Shown: positions 43,911 to 54,661, counted from the first letter of the stretch. The stretch: DNA of 64,000 nt from Chaetoderma sp. LZ-2023a (GCA_034401795.1 CM067374.1:94022398-94086397); one strand, 5' to 3'. Notes: a model not told the origin generated them from the letters alone. Program-made: numbers and translations.

Positions 43911-44257
43911 CTGTCATACAATCCAGGCACTTTGCCATTTTGATTGTGACATCAGATAACAAGTGATGAATTTGATTATTATCAGATGGTAGAGACTTGA
44001 GTGACAGATCGGACACTTGGAGATAGACTAAAATAAAACGATTGTGTTGAGGCACACCAAATACAACACTTTTTACATCTATAAACATGCCATTTGATTA
44101 AATTAACCCCAAGACCACAGGAATTTTAAATTCCAAAATTGGATTCCAGATCATAGAACTGGTGTTCATTTTTGAAGCAATATTTGTATAAACTATTGCT
44201 GTCTATCAATGGCAGAATCAAAAACGCATCCGCTCTTGTTTCTACGAGAATTCTTAA

Positions 44258-44413
44258 TACTTACCAGATGTACTATTATGATAATGTCTATTATCTAGTC
44301 TAGCTCAAAATAAACAATTAAAACTCCGCACTCTTCTGGTCCTGCCCACACTGTGTCCGGGAATTACCATAGCCGCAGGTACCGAGTCAATTCCCAATCA
44401 TAGTCAGATTCGT
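44258..44413. repeat. DIRS copy 3 inverted terminal repeat (3' end)
   Basis: Contains AACTCCGCACTCTTCTGGTC and CCGCAGGTACCGAGTCAATT, reverse complements of segments at 46783-46938. Confidence 0.88.
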
Positions 44414-44510
44414 CTTATATTTGTCTTGACAAACAGCGAAAGCAGCTCAGCCTCACCTCAGCGGGGCGGCTGAGACAGGGCCATAGTACATCTGGCGAGG
44501 CAGCTGAGAC

Positions 44511-44615
44511 AGGGCCATAGTACATCTGGTAAGTATTAAGAATTCTCGTAGAAACAAAAGCGGATGCTTTTTTGACTCTACTTCGAATAATACTTACTAG
44601 ATGTACTATTATGAT
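44511..44615. repeat. DIRS copy 3 internal complementary region
   Basis: GTACATCTGGTAAGTATTAA .. GCGGATGCTTTTTTG joined to CTACTTCGAATAATACTTAC. The junction reads TTTTTTGACTCTACTTC, with one base different from copy 1 (TTTTTTGATTCTACTTC). A 33-bp direct duplication containing GGGCCATAGTACATCTGG precedes it (44480-44530). Confidence 0.85.
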
Positions 44616-44632
44616 AAACTCCGGATTTCAAC

Positions 44633-46231
44633 AGATAACGCAACCCTCATCTCAGGTCCTGGTTCTACACAGTCAAGAACCATTCTCCTTCACTCCACCA
44701 ATGACCTTGTGATCACCCTGGCCAGGCAATCCTGGGACAAGCACATGGTGTCCCGGACAACTCCGGGAGCAGCCTCTGGCACTTGTCCACCTTCCGCCAC
44801 TCAGCTGCCCTCGCCGCATCTTCAATGAGCATTAGCTCATTAAATGGATCTTTATTGGCCTGGGAAACTAAGGTACGAGAACGCCCCTTCGATTTGCCAG
44901 CCAATGGCCTATTCAGCGCCTCTCGCTCACCGACGGAAAGCCATGGAACCCGGGCATACTGATGGTAGGCCAACTCCGGAAAACGGACCCTACTCCTTAT
45001 CCCCTTCGGGGCTTTGGGCAACGCATAATCTGGCTGAACAAGACGATACGCCACAACCTCCAACATGTCGGAAGTCTGTGCGTCCAAAGGGAGCGTTGGC
45101 ATGGCCGAAGAGCCACTTGACAGAGCGCTAGCCGCTCGCTCTGACATCCGGATCGCGCTGAGATCCTTGATCCGATGCCAACCCGAGACGGTCGGACATC
45201 CAGCCAAGGACCTGCACCCATTCAGCTTCGGTGCAGAAAGCGGACTCGTCCATCAATGGACTACCATTCTCATCTTCCTTCTCACCCTTGGATGAGTAGG
45301 CCACCGACGATCCATGCTGAGAGCTATGGCCCGCACTTCTTACAACATGAAGCGCATCCATAGCCCGACTACTAGCGTCACCAGTGTCCAACGATTCGCC
45401 GGACACGGATTCACCGCAGTCCATCGGCTCTAGCACGGGAGGCGGGACTACAGCTGCTTTCACCACGGTAGATGCCGGCACTCCGAGAGGAGCCGCACCT
45501 GCGCTAGGAACCGCAAAACACGGCTCCAATGACAACGCGGGTTGAGCGAAATCCGGGTGGAAAACGCTCGACGGAACGTCGACATCACCACCCGCTTGGC
45601 AAACATGTACAAATCCCGAGGGAGATCCCTGGGATGTACCTGGTTGAGCCATCAACGAAATATCCGGCATGCCGGAATCTTCCATTAGGAGATCTTCCTC
45701 CTCCGCCGTCGGCTCTTGAGCCAAGGTCGGAGAAGGGACAGGTGCTTGTCCCTCCGCAGAACCTGCCAGACCACCGAAAGATTGCCCTGCACCATCCTGC
45801 ATCGTCGGGATCGTGGATTGCAAAGATTCAAACATTGCCTTGAAGTGGGCCGCCCATACGCCCAATGCTGAATCCATTCGCTCGTTCAGATGATCTTCCA
45901 GTCCTCTCACTGATGCCTGATCCAGCTTGGCCGCCTTGTCTCTCGCGATCCTCTCCAAGCGCGCACGATGATCATGATCAAACTCTGCCACCAACTCCGA
46001 CGACCACTTGGCGCACACATCACACAGACTTCCCACTTTGCACTTCGTGCAAGCGACAAAGTGATGACCATTAAACTTGCGCTTCATGAACCTGTTGCAT
46101 TTGTGGCACAAAGTGTCCTGGTTCTTGGCCTTCTGCGAACACAGAGAAGAATTAAAACGCTGCACATGACATATGATGACAAGCAATACGCACAATTGAC
46201 TTGATTGTAAAGTAGAAGTACTTAGAAACAT
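44633..46231 (-). pseudogene. DIRS ORF1 (gag-like), copy 3
   Basis: The main frame 46231-45128 starts at an ATG and includes the cysteine-rich domain (CHKC .. HHFVACTKC .. CDVCAKW). One cysteine of the pattern is replaced by phenylalanine (HHFVAC versus HHCVAC in copy 1). The acidic middle (TAEEEDLLMEDSGMPDISLM, LEPMDCGESVSGESLDTG) follows. After a small deletion near 45150 the frame changes, and the rest (MSERAASALSSGSSAMP .. YHQYARVPWLSVGEREALNR) continues to about 44713. The far C-terminus is cut by the internal deletion. Probably a trans-mobilised or dead copy. Confidence 0.8.
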
Positions 46232-46782
46232 TAACTTTCTCTTAAATTAATGATAATCAAGCCTTTAGGCAGAAAATATTTGAAACTTTTTTGAGTGAAA
46301 ATTAATAAACACAACTTGGAAATTAACTAACATTAATACAGCCAAGAAATAAATGCCGATCGCTAAAAACAGCCTCGACAACGAAGCGAGAGCTAAAAAT
46401 CGGCATAAAACAGAGTGCATAGACACGCCAAGCCAAAGCGAAACATTAATCATGGGCGCCGCCATCTTGGCTAAGGGCGCATCCATCTTGGAATGAACCG
46501 AGTCGCAAGAGAAATTAATCGAGATAAGATAAAAAAGTTAGCGGGTACTGGAGCGACTCCAACAATGGCTACCATTTTAAAACAATGTGCCAATTTAAGG
46601 AAATTTCAAACAGTCATTACAGCACGAATGTATAAATTCTAGATTGATACAACCTGCCCATGTGATGATTTTCCTTTTTCTTCCATCCTTTCAGCAATGA
46701 ATTACACAGAAAACCGCTAACTCCGTTGAAAATTGCAAATTTTAGAGAGCTCAAAAACGCGACTAGCAGGGAGAGCAAAATA
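46232..46782 (-). other. DIRS copy 3 5' leader
   Basis: Matches the leader of copy 1 (30741-31330). It includes a 73-codon minus-strand frame at 46486-46265 starting MDAPLAKMAAPM. Confidence 0.6.
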
Positions 46783-46938
46783 GACGAATCTGACTGTGAT
46801 TGGGAATTGACTCGGTACCTGCGGCTATGGTAATTCCCGGACACAGTGTGGGCAGGGCCAGGAGAGTGCGGAGTTTTAATTGTTTATTTTGAGCTAGACT
46901 AGATAATAGACATTATCATAATAGTACATCTGGTAAGT
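46783..46938. repeat. DIRS copy 3 inverted terminal repeat (5' end)
   Basis: CGAATCTGACTGTGATTGGG .. TAGACATTATCATAATAGTA, followed by TATTATTCGAAGTAGAA to 46954. Confidence 0.88.
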
Positions 46939-47052
46939 ATTATTCGAAGTAGAAACAGGTTTCAGCAACATTAATTCCATAATGCATACCAGCGTTTCCT
47001 CTACTGACATGACTGAATATGCAACAATTAACCTTTTTAAATCACTGGGATA

Positions 47053-47162
47053 AGTGTATGTACATACGTATGTGCGTGCGTGCATGTGTGCATGGGGATG
47101 CATGTATGCGTGTCTATGTGCATGCATGTGGGTGTGCGTGCGCGCATGCACATGCACATGTT
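47053..47162. repeat. Alternating purine-pyrimidine (TG/CA/CG) tract
   Basis: Runs such as GTATGTGCGTGCGTGCATGT and GTGCGTGCGCGCATGCACAT. Alternating purine-pyrimidine DNA of this kind can adopt Z-form. The open frames on both strands are by-products. Confidence 0.85.
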
Positions 47163-47393
47163 TTTTCCTGAGCTATATCTTAGAAGCTACCGATCCGATT
47201 GCTATTTATGGGCAAAATTTGTCTGACTACATTGAAAGCGATTTGATGGATTCATTTCTGCCTGACGCCAAAACAAGTTAAACTCTAATCTTTTTCCAAA
47301 AAAGACAGGCAGCAGTTTTCATATTTGGCTCATCTAAAATTAAATTAATAAAAATTTAGGATAAAGTGGCTAGAAATAACAAATTTCACATAC

Positions 47394-47584
47394 CTTGGAA
47401 TTGAGATGTGCGAAGAGAGGGAAATAAATTGCGGAAAATGCAACATCACGTAGTAATGTTGGTCCAAAGCCCTTATACAATCCAAATATGCCTCGTTCAC
47501 GTACAAGTCCTAGAGCAAGCTTTGTGGCCGACATTCGGGCTGCTGTCACATTGCCAGCTCCATTAGCAACTGTTGTTGTTGGCC
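47394..47584 (-). CDS. SLC25A22-like: Mitochondrial glutamate carrier, exon n-3
   Basis: 191-nt exon: acceptor AGCAACAG (AG 47586-47585) and donor GTATGT (47393-47388). It encodes [40 protein letters not shown] and [20 protein letters not shown] then [24 protein letters not shown] is the loop-helix at the end of the second carrier repeat; in glutamate carriers the phrase LLRDV(P/A)FS..YFPLFA is characteristic. It enters in phase 1 and leaves in phase 0. Confidence 0.92.
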
Positions 47585-47757
47585 CTGTTGCTACAAGATA
47601 CAAATTAGAGTGCTCTTCAAATAGAGTGATCCATTTCTAGCTATTCCCAGCACATTTCTAACTATGCCCTGCCCATTTTTAATGCATGTTGGAATCAATT
47701 TATACACTTTGAATCCTGAATTCCCAGAGTCACAATTTCAAGGTAATTATACACTCA

Positions 47758-48085
47758 AGTAAACTGTTGAATATTTTGGAACTAATTTTAATAGCCAATG
47801 GCTGTACAATTTCCCAGTCAAATTAGTCTCAAAATATTCAACAAAATGTTTATTAACCCTTTAACCCTCATATCAGCCAAAAATGGCTTCTGTAGTGGTC
47901 TTGAGAAATGTCCATTTGCAGACCAAAAGAAGACTATTTTTGCAAATTAATCACTGGAATGACTGGCTCGATAACTGAGCCAGTCATTCAAGTGGTAAAT
48001 TTTCAAAAATAGTCTTCTCTTGGTCTGCAAATGGACATTTTTTATGAACATATTTAAATTTTCTTGAATACATCTGAAGGTTAGT
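47758..48085. repeat. Family B and family A MITEs in intron 2
   Basis: Family B palindrome at 47760-47852 (CTGTTGAATATTTTGGAACT and TCTCAAAATATTCAAC). Family A at 47853-48085 with TTAACCCTTTAACCCTCATA, core GGAATGACTGGCTCGATAAC and GAGCCAGTCATTCAAGTGG. Confidence 0.75.
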
Positions 48086-48516
48086 GTTAAATTGTAAATT
48101 CATCAGACATACATTTGCATACTTCGTGACAGGCTTTTTGACTTGATTTTTGGGGGATGGAACTATACATCATTTTGATTGTGATGTCAGCTAATAAGCA
48201 ATGTATTTGATTATTACGTCAGATACTTGAGTGACAGGTTAAACCAGCCAAAACATCATCTACATTTGTCTTGGGAAATGGTCATTTGAAGAGTATTCAC
48301 CATTTCTTACTGAGCCAGTCATTCTAATGGTAAAATTTTCCGAAAGTTAGACACCCACATACCCACAAATTTCGCTTTTACTTTCAAAGGTTTTTTTTTT
48401 AAAGAGAAGACTATATCAGGGTAAGTTTTCAATAATTTTTTTTTTGCAGGTAGCTGATTATATTCTCAGACTCTGGAAATGGAGAATAGTTAATAAACGA
48501 AACCGCCATTACGGAC

Positions 48517-49705
48517 ATGATTCTCAGTGGTGAAATCACGAGAGACACAGCTAACGGTCTCAGGACAGACCACCCACGTACGGCCAGGTTCTACTTACTT
48601 CCCAAAATACACAAAAAACTGAACGGCCCGCTCACCCCTGGTAGACCCATCATCAGTGGCAATGGAAGTCCTACTGAACACATCAGTAGCTTTGTTGATG
48701 AACATATCAAAATTCATCTTCACAAAATTAAATCATATATTCAGGACACCACTGATTTCATAAATAAACTAGAAACTTTTGGCGCCATCCCACCACACGC
48801 CATTGTAGTTACTATGGATGTTACATCGCTATACACCAACATCCCTCACACTGAAGGACTGAGCTGTTTCCCAACATCTACGAGTACATGGCTGCCCCGG
48901 CACATTACCACCACAGAGATTACTCACATTACTTAAAATAGTGCTCACCTGCAACAACTTTGAGTTTAATGATGAACATTATCTCCAAATTGCCGGCACA
49001 GCCATGGGTACGAAACTAGCACCGAGCTATGCCATCATCTTCATAGCCCAACTAGAAGAAAAACTACTTAGGACAGCTGAAGTACAGCCAGCCCTATATT
49101 ACCGCTACATCGATGATATTTTTATAATCTGGACCAAAGGATCCGACTCACTGGAAAATTTCATAACACATATGAATAATGCGCACCCGACAATCAAATT
49201 CACAGCAGAAAAATCCACAGAATCCATCAATTTTTTGGACACCAAAGTGTTTATTCTCCCAAATAGACACTTAGGCTTCGACCTCTACACCAAACCAACA
49301 GATACACACGGGTATCTACATTACTCATCAGCCCATCCAAAATCTTCTAAACAAGCGAGCCCATACGGACAATTTCTGAGACTACGAAGAATCTGCAGTA
49401 GAGAAACAGATTTTCTCAAAAACGCTCATGAAATGGTACACCACTATGCAATAAGAGGATATCCAACAGATACCCTCATTACCAGCCTACACAGAGCAAT
49501 TCAACAAAACCGTAAAGACCTACTCCTGCCTAAACCAACTAAGGAAATCAACACTCGGATACCATGTATCACTGATTTCCACCAACACAGCAAACTAGCC
49601 AAAAAAATAATCCAACGCCATTGGCCACAACTACAGTCAAGCCCAAAATGTCGGGCCACATTTACAGACACCTATCTTTGGCCACAGACGCAATCCATCC
49701 TTTAA
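48517..49705 (+). pseudogene. Penelope-like reverse transcriptase
   Basis: The first stretch (48517-48936) holds RTARFYLLPKIHKKLNGPLT, PGRPIISGNGSPTEHISSFV and motif A VVTMDVTSLYTNIP. After a frameshift the second (48941-49705) holds FEFNDEHYLQIAGTAMGTKL (motif B), the intact active site YRYIDDIFIIW, NFLDTKVFILPN and CSRETDFLKNAHEMVHHYAI. The equivalent box is mutated in the copy at 12450-13905. The last codons before 49705 are out of frame with the endonuclease. Copies element RNA onto target DNA if restored; not functional as it stands. Confidence 0.88.
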
Positions 49706-50207
49706 GGACACATTGGTCACTGCTAAATTCACAGACCCAGGGAAATTTGGACAACAAGGGAAAAGCATAGCGAACCCTATACATCCATGCGCCAAAAACA
49801 ACTGCATATCTTGTAAAAACATGAACAGCACAAACTGTTTCAAAAGCTCACACACTGGGCTAAAATATTACATCAAAACAAAAACATTCTGCCACACCAT
49901 GAATGTCATTTACTTACTCACCTGCAAGAAATGCCGTAAACAATATGTAGGTGAAACTAAATGGGAATTCCAGGTTCGCATCAAAGAACACATCAGGGAT
50001 ATTAAAAACAACAAAGACACACCTGTAGCACAACATTTTAATCTTCACAACCACGGACCCACAGATGTCAACCACAGAATCATTGAAGTATTACATCACG
50101 ATCCCGATAGCATGGAAGCCACTGCTTTCTGCAAGGACCGCGAAAAATTCTGGATTCATCAACTACATTGTATGGATCCAATAGGCATCAATCACGCAGA
50201 TTGGTAA
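49676..50207 (+). pseudogene. Penelope-like GIY-YIG endonuclease domain
   Basis: Reads IFGHRRNPSFKDTLVTAKF, then a cysteine/histidine cluster (HPCAKNNCISCKN .. CFKSSHTG), then the GIY-YIG core: NVIYLLTCKKCRKQYVGET (GIY and YIG positions as IYL and YVG), the Arg in FQVRIKEH, and the late acidic residue in CKDREKFWIHQL. It ends INHADW and TAA at 50207. Such domains nick target DNA for Penelope-like elements. The region 49713-50207 is open. The order RT, then zinc cluster, then GIY-YIG fits endonuclease-bearing Penelope clades. Confidence 0.88.
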
Positions 50208-50275
50208 TCATCATCTACCTCTGGTAGTAAAACTTTTAATAAACGAAATTTCCTCGTATATAAAGTAGTGTAAAT

Positions 50276-50475
50276 AAAAAGGCAGATAAAGAGTTATGGT
50301 AAATAAACATCACGATTACAGTTACACAATACACAACAGACATGATGCATAACTACTGTTAGCCCCATAGTAAGGGATGAACAACAAACATATGATCTAC
50401 AAATCTACTAATTCATGGTGAGCAATACTTGCAATGATTGGATAGACTGGCTACTACTAGTATATGCACTGTAAA
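50276..50475. other. Intronic spacer
   Basis: No feature recognised. Confidence 0.4.
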
Positions 50476-50935
50476 TCAGTTTAAGCCATTAATGTTCAAG
50501 ATTTGTTCAAAAAATAAAAAATTTTGCTTAGTAAATGTCCATTTGCAGGCCAAAAGAAGACTATTTTGAAAATTTACCACTGGAATGATTGGTTCGATTA
50601 TCGAGCCAGTCATTCCAGTGCTAAGTTTTCAAAAATAGTTTTCTCTTGGCCTGTAAATTGATATTCCTCAAGACAACTGCAGAGGCCATTTTTGGCCGGC
50701 TTGACCATTAAAGGGTTAATTCTCTAATGATCTATTCGGCCAAAAACTGCTTCTGCAATCATCTTGCGGAATATACATATGCAAGACAAGTCTAATTTTG
50801 TACAATTTATCACTGGAATAACTGGCCCGATAATTGAGTCAGTCATTCCAGTCGAAAATATTCAAAAATACGCTTTTTATTAAGCAAGCATTTAGATTTT
50901 CTTGACCAATCTTGACCATTAAAGGATTAGACTGG
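50476..50935. repeat. Two family A MITEs
   Basis: First copy 50476-50720: core GGAATGATTGGTTCGATTAT and CGAGCCAGTCATTCCAGTGC, right end GGCTTGACCATTAAAGGGTT. Second copy 50720-50935: core GGAATAACTGGCCCGATAAT and GAGTCAGTCATTCCAGTCG. Confidence 0.75.
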
Positions 50936-50949
50936 ACTATGAGTGATTA

Positions 50950-51300
50950 CCCAATGGATGAATCCTGTTTTAGCTATGCCACGCCCATCTCTAGATAAAC
51001 TCCACTCATGCTTTGCCCGTGTTGGGATCGATCGAACCATGAACTCCATGAATATCAATTTCCAGGAAAATATACAGCTGTTGCATATGGTAGCAACAAC
51101 ACCCAGTCAAGTTACTTTCAAAATATTCAATAGGATGGTCATTATGTAGCAAAGACATATACTTCATACAACTGAGACTTTTAAAAGTTCATGACGGACT
51201 TAGTTATGTCACTCATTACGTGTTTTATTGTGATGCCAGCCTACAGGTGACGTAATTGATTATGATGTCACATGTTTTAGTGACAGATTGGATCCATCAA
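50950..51300. repeat. Family B MITE
   Basis: Starts ATGGATGAATCCTGTTTTAG (50955) and ends GATTGGATCCATCAAT (51285-51300). Contains AGTTACTTTCAAAATATTCA and GACGTAATTGATTATGATGT. It abuts the exon at 51347. Confidence 0.65.
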
Positions 51301-51346
51301 TAGTCACAAGCAGCCCTAGCAGCACTGTCACTGTGTGTACACTAAC

Positions 51347-51465
51347 CTGTTCTGCCAGCATCCTGCATCTGTATCTTGAGGAGTTCCATAGGTGTAGTAA
51401 CAACAATCTGGCAGAGACCTGCTCCACCACCGGCCACAAGCTCTCGATGTAGAGGCAATTTGTTA
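51347..51465 (-). CDS. SLC25A22-like: Mitochondrial glutamate carrier, exon n-4
   Basis: 119-nt exon: acceptor TGTTTTCAG (AG 51467-51466) and donor GTTAGT (51346-51341). It encodes [20 protein letters not shown] then [24 protein letters not shown] is the P-x-E-x-x-K carrier signature of the second repeat. [20 protein letters not shown] with QMQDAGR closely follows the SLC25A22/A18 pattern rather than other carriers. It enters in phase 2 and leaves in phase 1. Upstream exons for the first carrier repeat were not recognised to the right; they may lie beyond 64000. Confidence 0.92.
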
Positions 51466-51729
51466 CTGAAAACACAAAAATTATAACTGTATACACATCT
51501 GGTTGTATGTTTTAAAATCTAAAAATTTTCACTCCTTATTATCCCATCATATGAACTGTATATCTGTAAGCTGCCTGATTAGAAATTGTATAACTCCACC
51601 ATGCCCTACATTCAGTCAAGATATTTTATAGACAACAATAGTGATATGCATGAATAAAACTGATTAAATGTTTTTCAGAGGACAGTGTGGATATGATGAA
51701 ATTGATCTTGGGCTATAAGACATTTTCAC

Positions 51730-51955
51730 TCTTTAATAGTCAAAATTGTATACAAATTTTAATATTTACTTATTGGATGTCCATTTGCAGGACAACAGTG
51801 AACCATTTTTGAAAATTTACCACTGGGATGACTGGCTCGGTTATCAAGCCAGTTTCATTCCAGTGGTAAATTTTCAAAAAATAGTCTTCTTTTGCTCTGC
51901 AAATGGACATTTCTCAAGATCACTTTAGAGGATGGTTTGACAATTAAAGGGTTAT
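51730..51955. repeat. Family A MITE
   Basis: Core GGGATGACTGGCTCGGTTAT and CCAGTTTCATTCCAGTGG. Right end CAATTAAAGGGTTA. Confidence 0.72.
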
Positions 51956-52370
51956 ATGTTTGATAGGTCTCCACATTTCAATCATCTATACAAAGTATGA
52001 ACAATTTTGGCTGAACAATTTTGCAATTTTATCATTAAAATAAAGAGGTGCTTATGCGCTTCTCTCGTCAATAAAAGCAGATAACAGTCAGATTATGGTG
52101 ATTATATATCCTAATTAAATCTGATCGACAGTCTACAGGCCTTTCGGAGCAAACAAAAAGTGGAGGAGAGAAATCTAGACAAGACATTGAAGGAACCAAA
52201 ATTACCACTATTCGATGGTGCTGAAGATGGCCATTGAAGAATAGAGCTTGCTGTTGTGAAATTAAGATGAAATTGGTATATTGCTAAACCTTTAGCTGCA
52301 AGAGATAGCAATGGTTTACAACAGCAACATTTCAAAATAAACACCAGAAATATGAATTGGATGTCACAAG
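51956..52370. other. Unassigned DNA with a possible small inverted repeat
   Basis: Contains ATCTGATCGACAGTCTACAG and a family-C-like hairpin half at 52255-52345. No exon recognised. Confidence 0.35.
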
Positions 52371-54451
52371 AAGAGGCCCAAGGGGCCTGTGTCACTCACC
52401 TGGAGCATTATGCATTTTTGTCACAATTGTTGGTGGTTGGTTTAGGAATAGTCTTCTAAATGAGTTTGTTGACATTTTTGCAAGTCCAATATGGTCGCCA
52501 AACACGCTACATTTTGAATGGTCCACTGCAGCCATGTTTCTGACATAGCGCCTTACCTTGAAAAAACTTCAATGGCACTCAGTACCTAATCATATCTCCC
52601 AAATTTTGGCCAAATCCGCTGTGGTTCTGGAGTAATTTTGGCAAAAATTAGGTTATCCATGATGGCCACAAAACCATTCGGGCAATCAAGTTCCCTTGAA
52701 ACAAACTTGGTGCAGCTCTTACCCTACATGATATTTCGTGCGTTTTGAATTGATCCCCCAAGCAGTTTTGGAGACAATTTTAAAGTGGCCAGTTTTTTTG
52801 ACAGATCAACCTCTCTTGAACAAACTTTAATGGTCCTTAGTCCTTAATCATATATCACAAATTTCGGCCTAATCGCTTCAGCGGTTCTGGGGAAAACGTC
52901 ATTTTTGTGAAAACGAGGTCATCCAAGATGGCTGCTGAACCATTAAGTCAATCAAGTTCCCTTGAACAAACTTGGGTCAGCTCTTACCATAGATCATATT
53001 TCCTGAGGTCTGAATTAATCCCTCAAACGGTTTGTTAGACGGTTTTTAAAGACATTTCTAAAAATCAGCCGAAATCCAAGATAGCCACTGGCCAAATTGG
53101 CCGATCGGCTTCGTTTGAACAAAATGGAATCTCTATGCCCTAAGGATGCTTCCAGCCAAATATAACTGAAAGCGGCCCAGTAGTTCTCTAGAAGACATTT
53201 TAAATTTCCCATTGCTTTAGAATGGGAGCTTTTGGCGGGAAAATGATCCAAGATGGCCCCCAAACCGTCTATCTGACAGTTTCGAAAATTGCAAATTTGA
53301 GATCAGAATACCCAAAAACCTATATAAAACCAATTTCGGCCCCAAAATCCATCAGATAAAAAAAAAATCCAAAAAGGCCGCCAAACACGATTGGCCCACT
53401 GCGGCCATGTTTTTTGACAGATTAACTTCTCTTGAACAAACATTAATGGCCCTTAGTCTCTAATCATATATCACAAATTTTGGCCTGATCGCCTTAGCGG
53501 TTTTGGGGAAGAAGTAGTTTTTTCGAAAACTAGGTCATCCAAGATGGCCACTGAACCATTTGGTCAATCAAGTTCCCTTGAACAAGCTTGGTTCAGCTCT
53601 TACCATAGATTATACTTCGTGAGTTCTGTATCGATCCCTCAAACGGTTTTGGAGAAGATTTTTAGACATTTCTAAAAATTGGCCGAAATCCAAGATGGCC
53701 GTCGACCAAATTGGCCGATCGGGTACGTTTGAACAAACTTGAATCTCTATGCCTTAAGAATGCTTCCTGCCAAATATAATTGAAATCGGCCCAGTAGTTC
53801 TAAAAAAGAAGACGTTTAAAATTTCCCATTGCTTTAGTATGGGAGCTTTTGGCGGGAAAATGATCCAAGATGGCCGCCAAACCATTTATCCGACAGTTTT
53901 GAAAATTGCAAATTTCAAATCAGAATACCCAAAAACATATATATAAAAACAATTTCAGCCTCAAAGTCCATCAAATAAAAGAATCCAATATGGCCATGTT
54001 TTCTGACGGATCGATTTCTCTTGAACAAACTTTACTGGTCCTTAGTCCCTAATTATATCTGCCAAATTTTGGCCCGATCCCTTCAGCGGTTCTGGAGAAG
54101 AAGTAATTTTCGCTAAAACTAGGTCAACCAAGATGGCCGTCGAACCATTTGACCAATCAAGTTCCCCTGAACACACTTGGTTGAGCTCTTGCCATGGATC
54201 ATATTTCATGAGGTTTCCTTCAATCCCACAAGCGATTTCGGAGATGATTTTTAAAGACGTTTCTAAAAATCAGCCAAAATCCAAGATGGCCATTGGCCGA
54301 TTGGCTTCGTTTGAACAAACTTGGATCCCTATGCCCTAAGGATGCTTCCTGCCAAGTATAATTGAAATCGTCCCAGCGGTTCTTGAGAAGTAGTTTTAAA
54401 GGAGAAGTTGACGGCCAGACGGACACACGACAGATGGTCGCCACAACATAA
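52371..54451 (-). mobile_element. GGCC-hairpin element, minus strand, split by DIRS copy 4
   Basis: Starts with AGAGGCCCAAGGGGCCTGTG (the element's 3' end, reversed). It has blocks GTTCCCTTGAACAAACTTGG, ATCCAAGATGGCC and ATATAATTGAAATCGGCCCA with landmarks at about 53150, 53760 and 54345 (units about 600 bp). It is interrupted at 54451 within GGTCGCCACAACATAA; the missing terminus is at 61418-61440. Confidence 0.75.
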
Positions 54452-54485
54452 ACGAAATCTAGGATTTCTTTTTTCACGAGAGTTG

Positions 54486-54661
54486 ATACTTACCTCCCTA
54501 ATACTTTTGATATTGCTAAATATTGGCTTTCACTCAATAAACACTCAGATTTAAAACAGTTAGGTGCCCCTACTGGGCAGGGAGTCAGAGCGTAGTCTGG
54601 CGGATGCCAGCCCCACCACCGCGCATGCGCAGACTAGCACTTCCTCTGACTAGATTATTGG
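54486..54661. repeat. DIRS copy 4 inverted terminal repeat (3' end)
   Basis: Includes TTTTGATATTGCTAAATATT, GCCCCTACTGGGCAGGGAGT and CCACCACCGCGCATGCGCAG, the reverse complement of 61222-61400. The 3' extension AACGAAATCTAGGATTTC lies outside it. Confidence 0.92.

Larger units (their letters stand above)
44218..46954 (-). mobile_element. DIRS copy 3, pol-deleted derivative
   Basis: 2.7-kb minus-strand element with both inverted terminal repeats (44258-44413 and 46783-46938), extensions, internal complementary region (44511-44615) and most of ORF1. All of RT, RNase H, Dam-like domain and recombinase is missing. Sequence jumps from the region beside the complementary region straight into ORF1 at about 44635. 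Compared with copy 1, the deletion removes the equivalent of about 25098-29100. The flanks share AGAA (44214-44217 and 46951-46954). It sits in intron 3 of the SLC25 gene, on the same strand. Confidence 0.9.
48405..50275 (+). mobile_element. Penelope-like retroelement, 5'-truncated
   Basis: Plus-strand element carrying the Penelope-type RT finger motif, palm, linker cysteines and a C-terminal GIY-YIG endonuclease domain, broken by two frame changes (near 48860 and 49680). The N-terminal part of the RT is missing, which fits the 5' truncation usual for these elements. It lies in intron 2 of the SLC25 gene, in antisense. Exact ends are uncertain. Confidence 0.88.

Noticed and set aside
46894..47281. 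Cys/His-rich open frames on both strands
   Set aside because: Artefact of the TG/CA/CG alternating tract.
49637..49855. Minus-strand 72-codon frame over the Penelope element
   Set aside because: Antisense shadow of the RT/GIY-YIG coding region.
50207..50300. Hammerhead ribozyme near the Penelope 3' end
   Set aside because: No CTGATGA..GAAA core could be recognised by eye; not claimed without a covariance search.
52111..52548. Possible upstream exon of the SLC25 gene
   Set aside because: Neither strand gives the first-repeat carrier signature (P-x-D-x-x-K with following helix); the frames match only repeat sequence.
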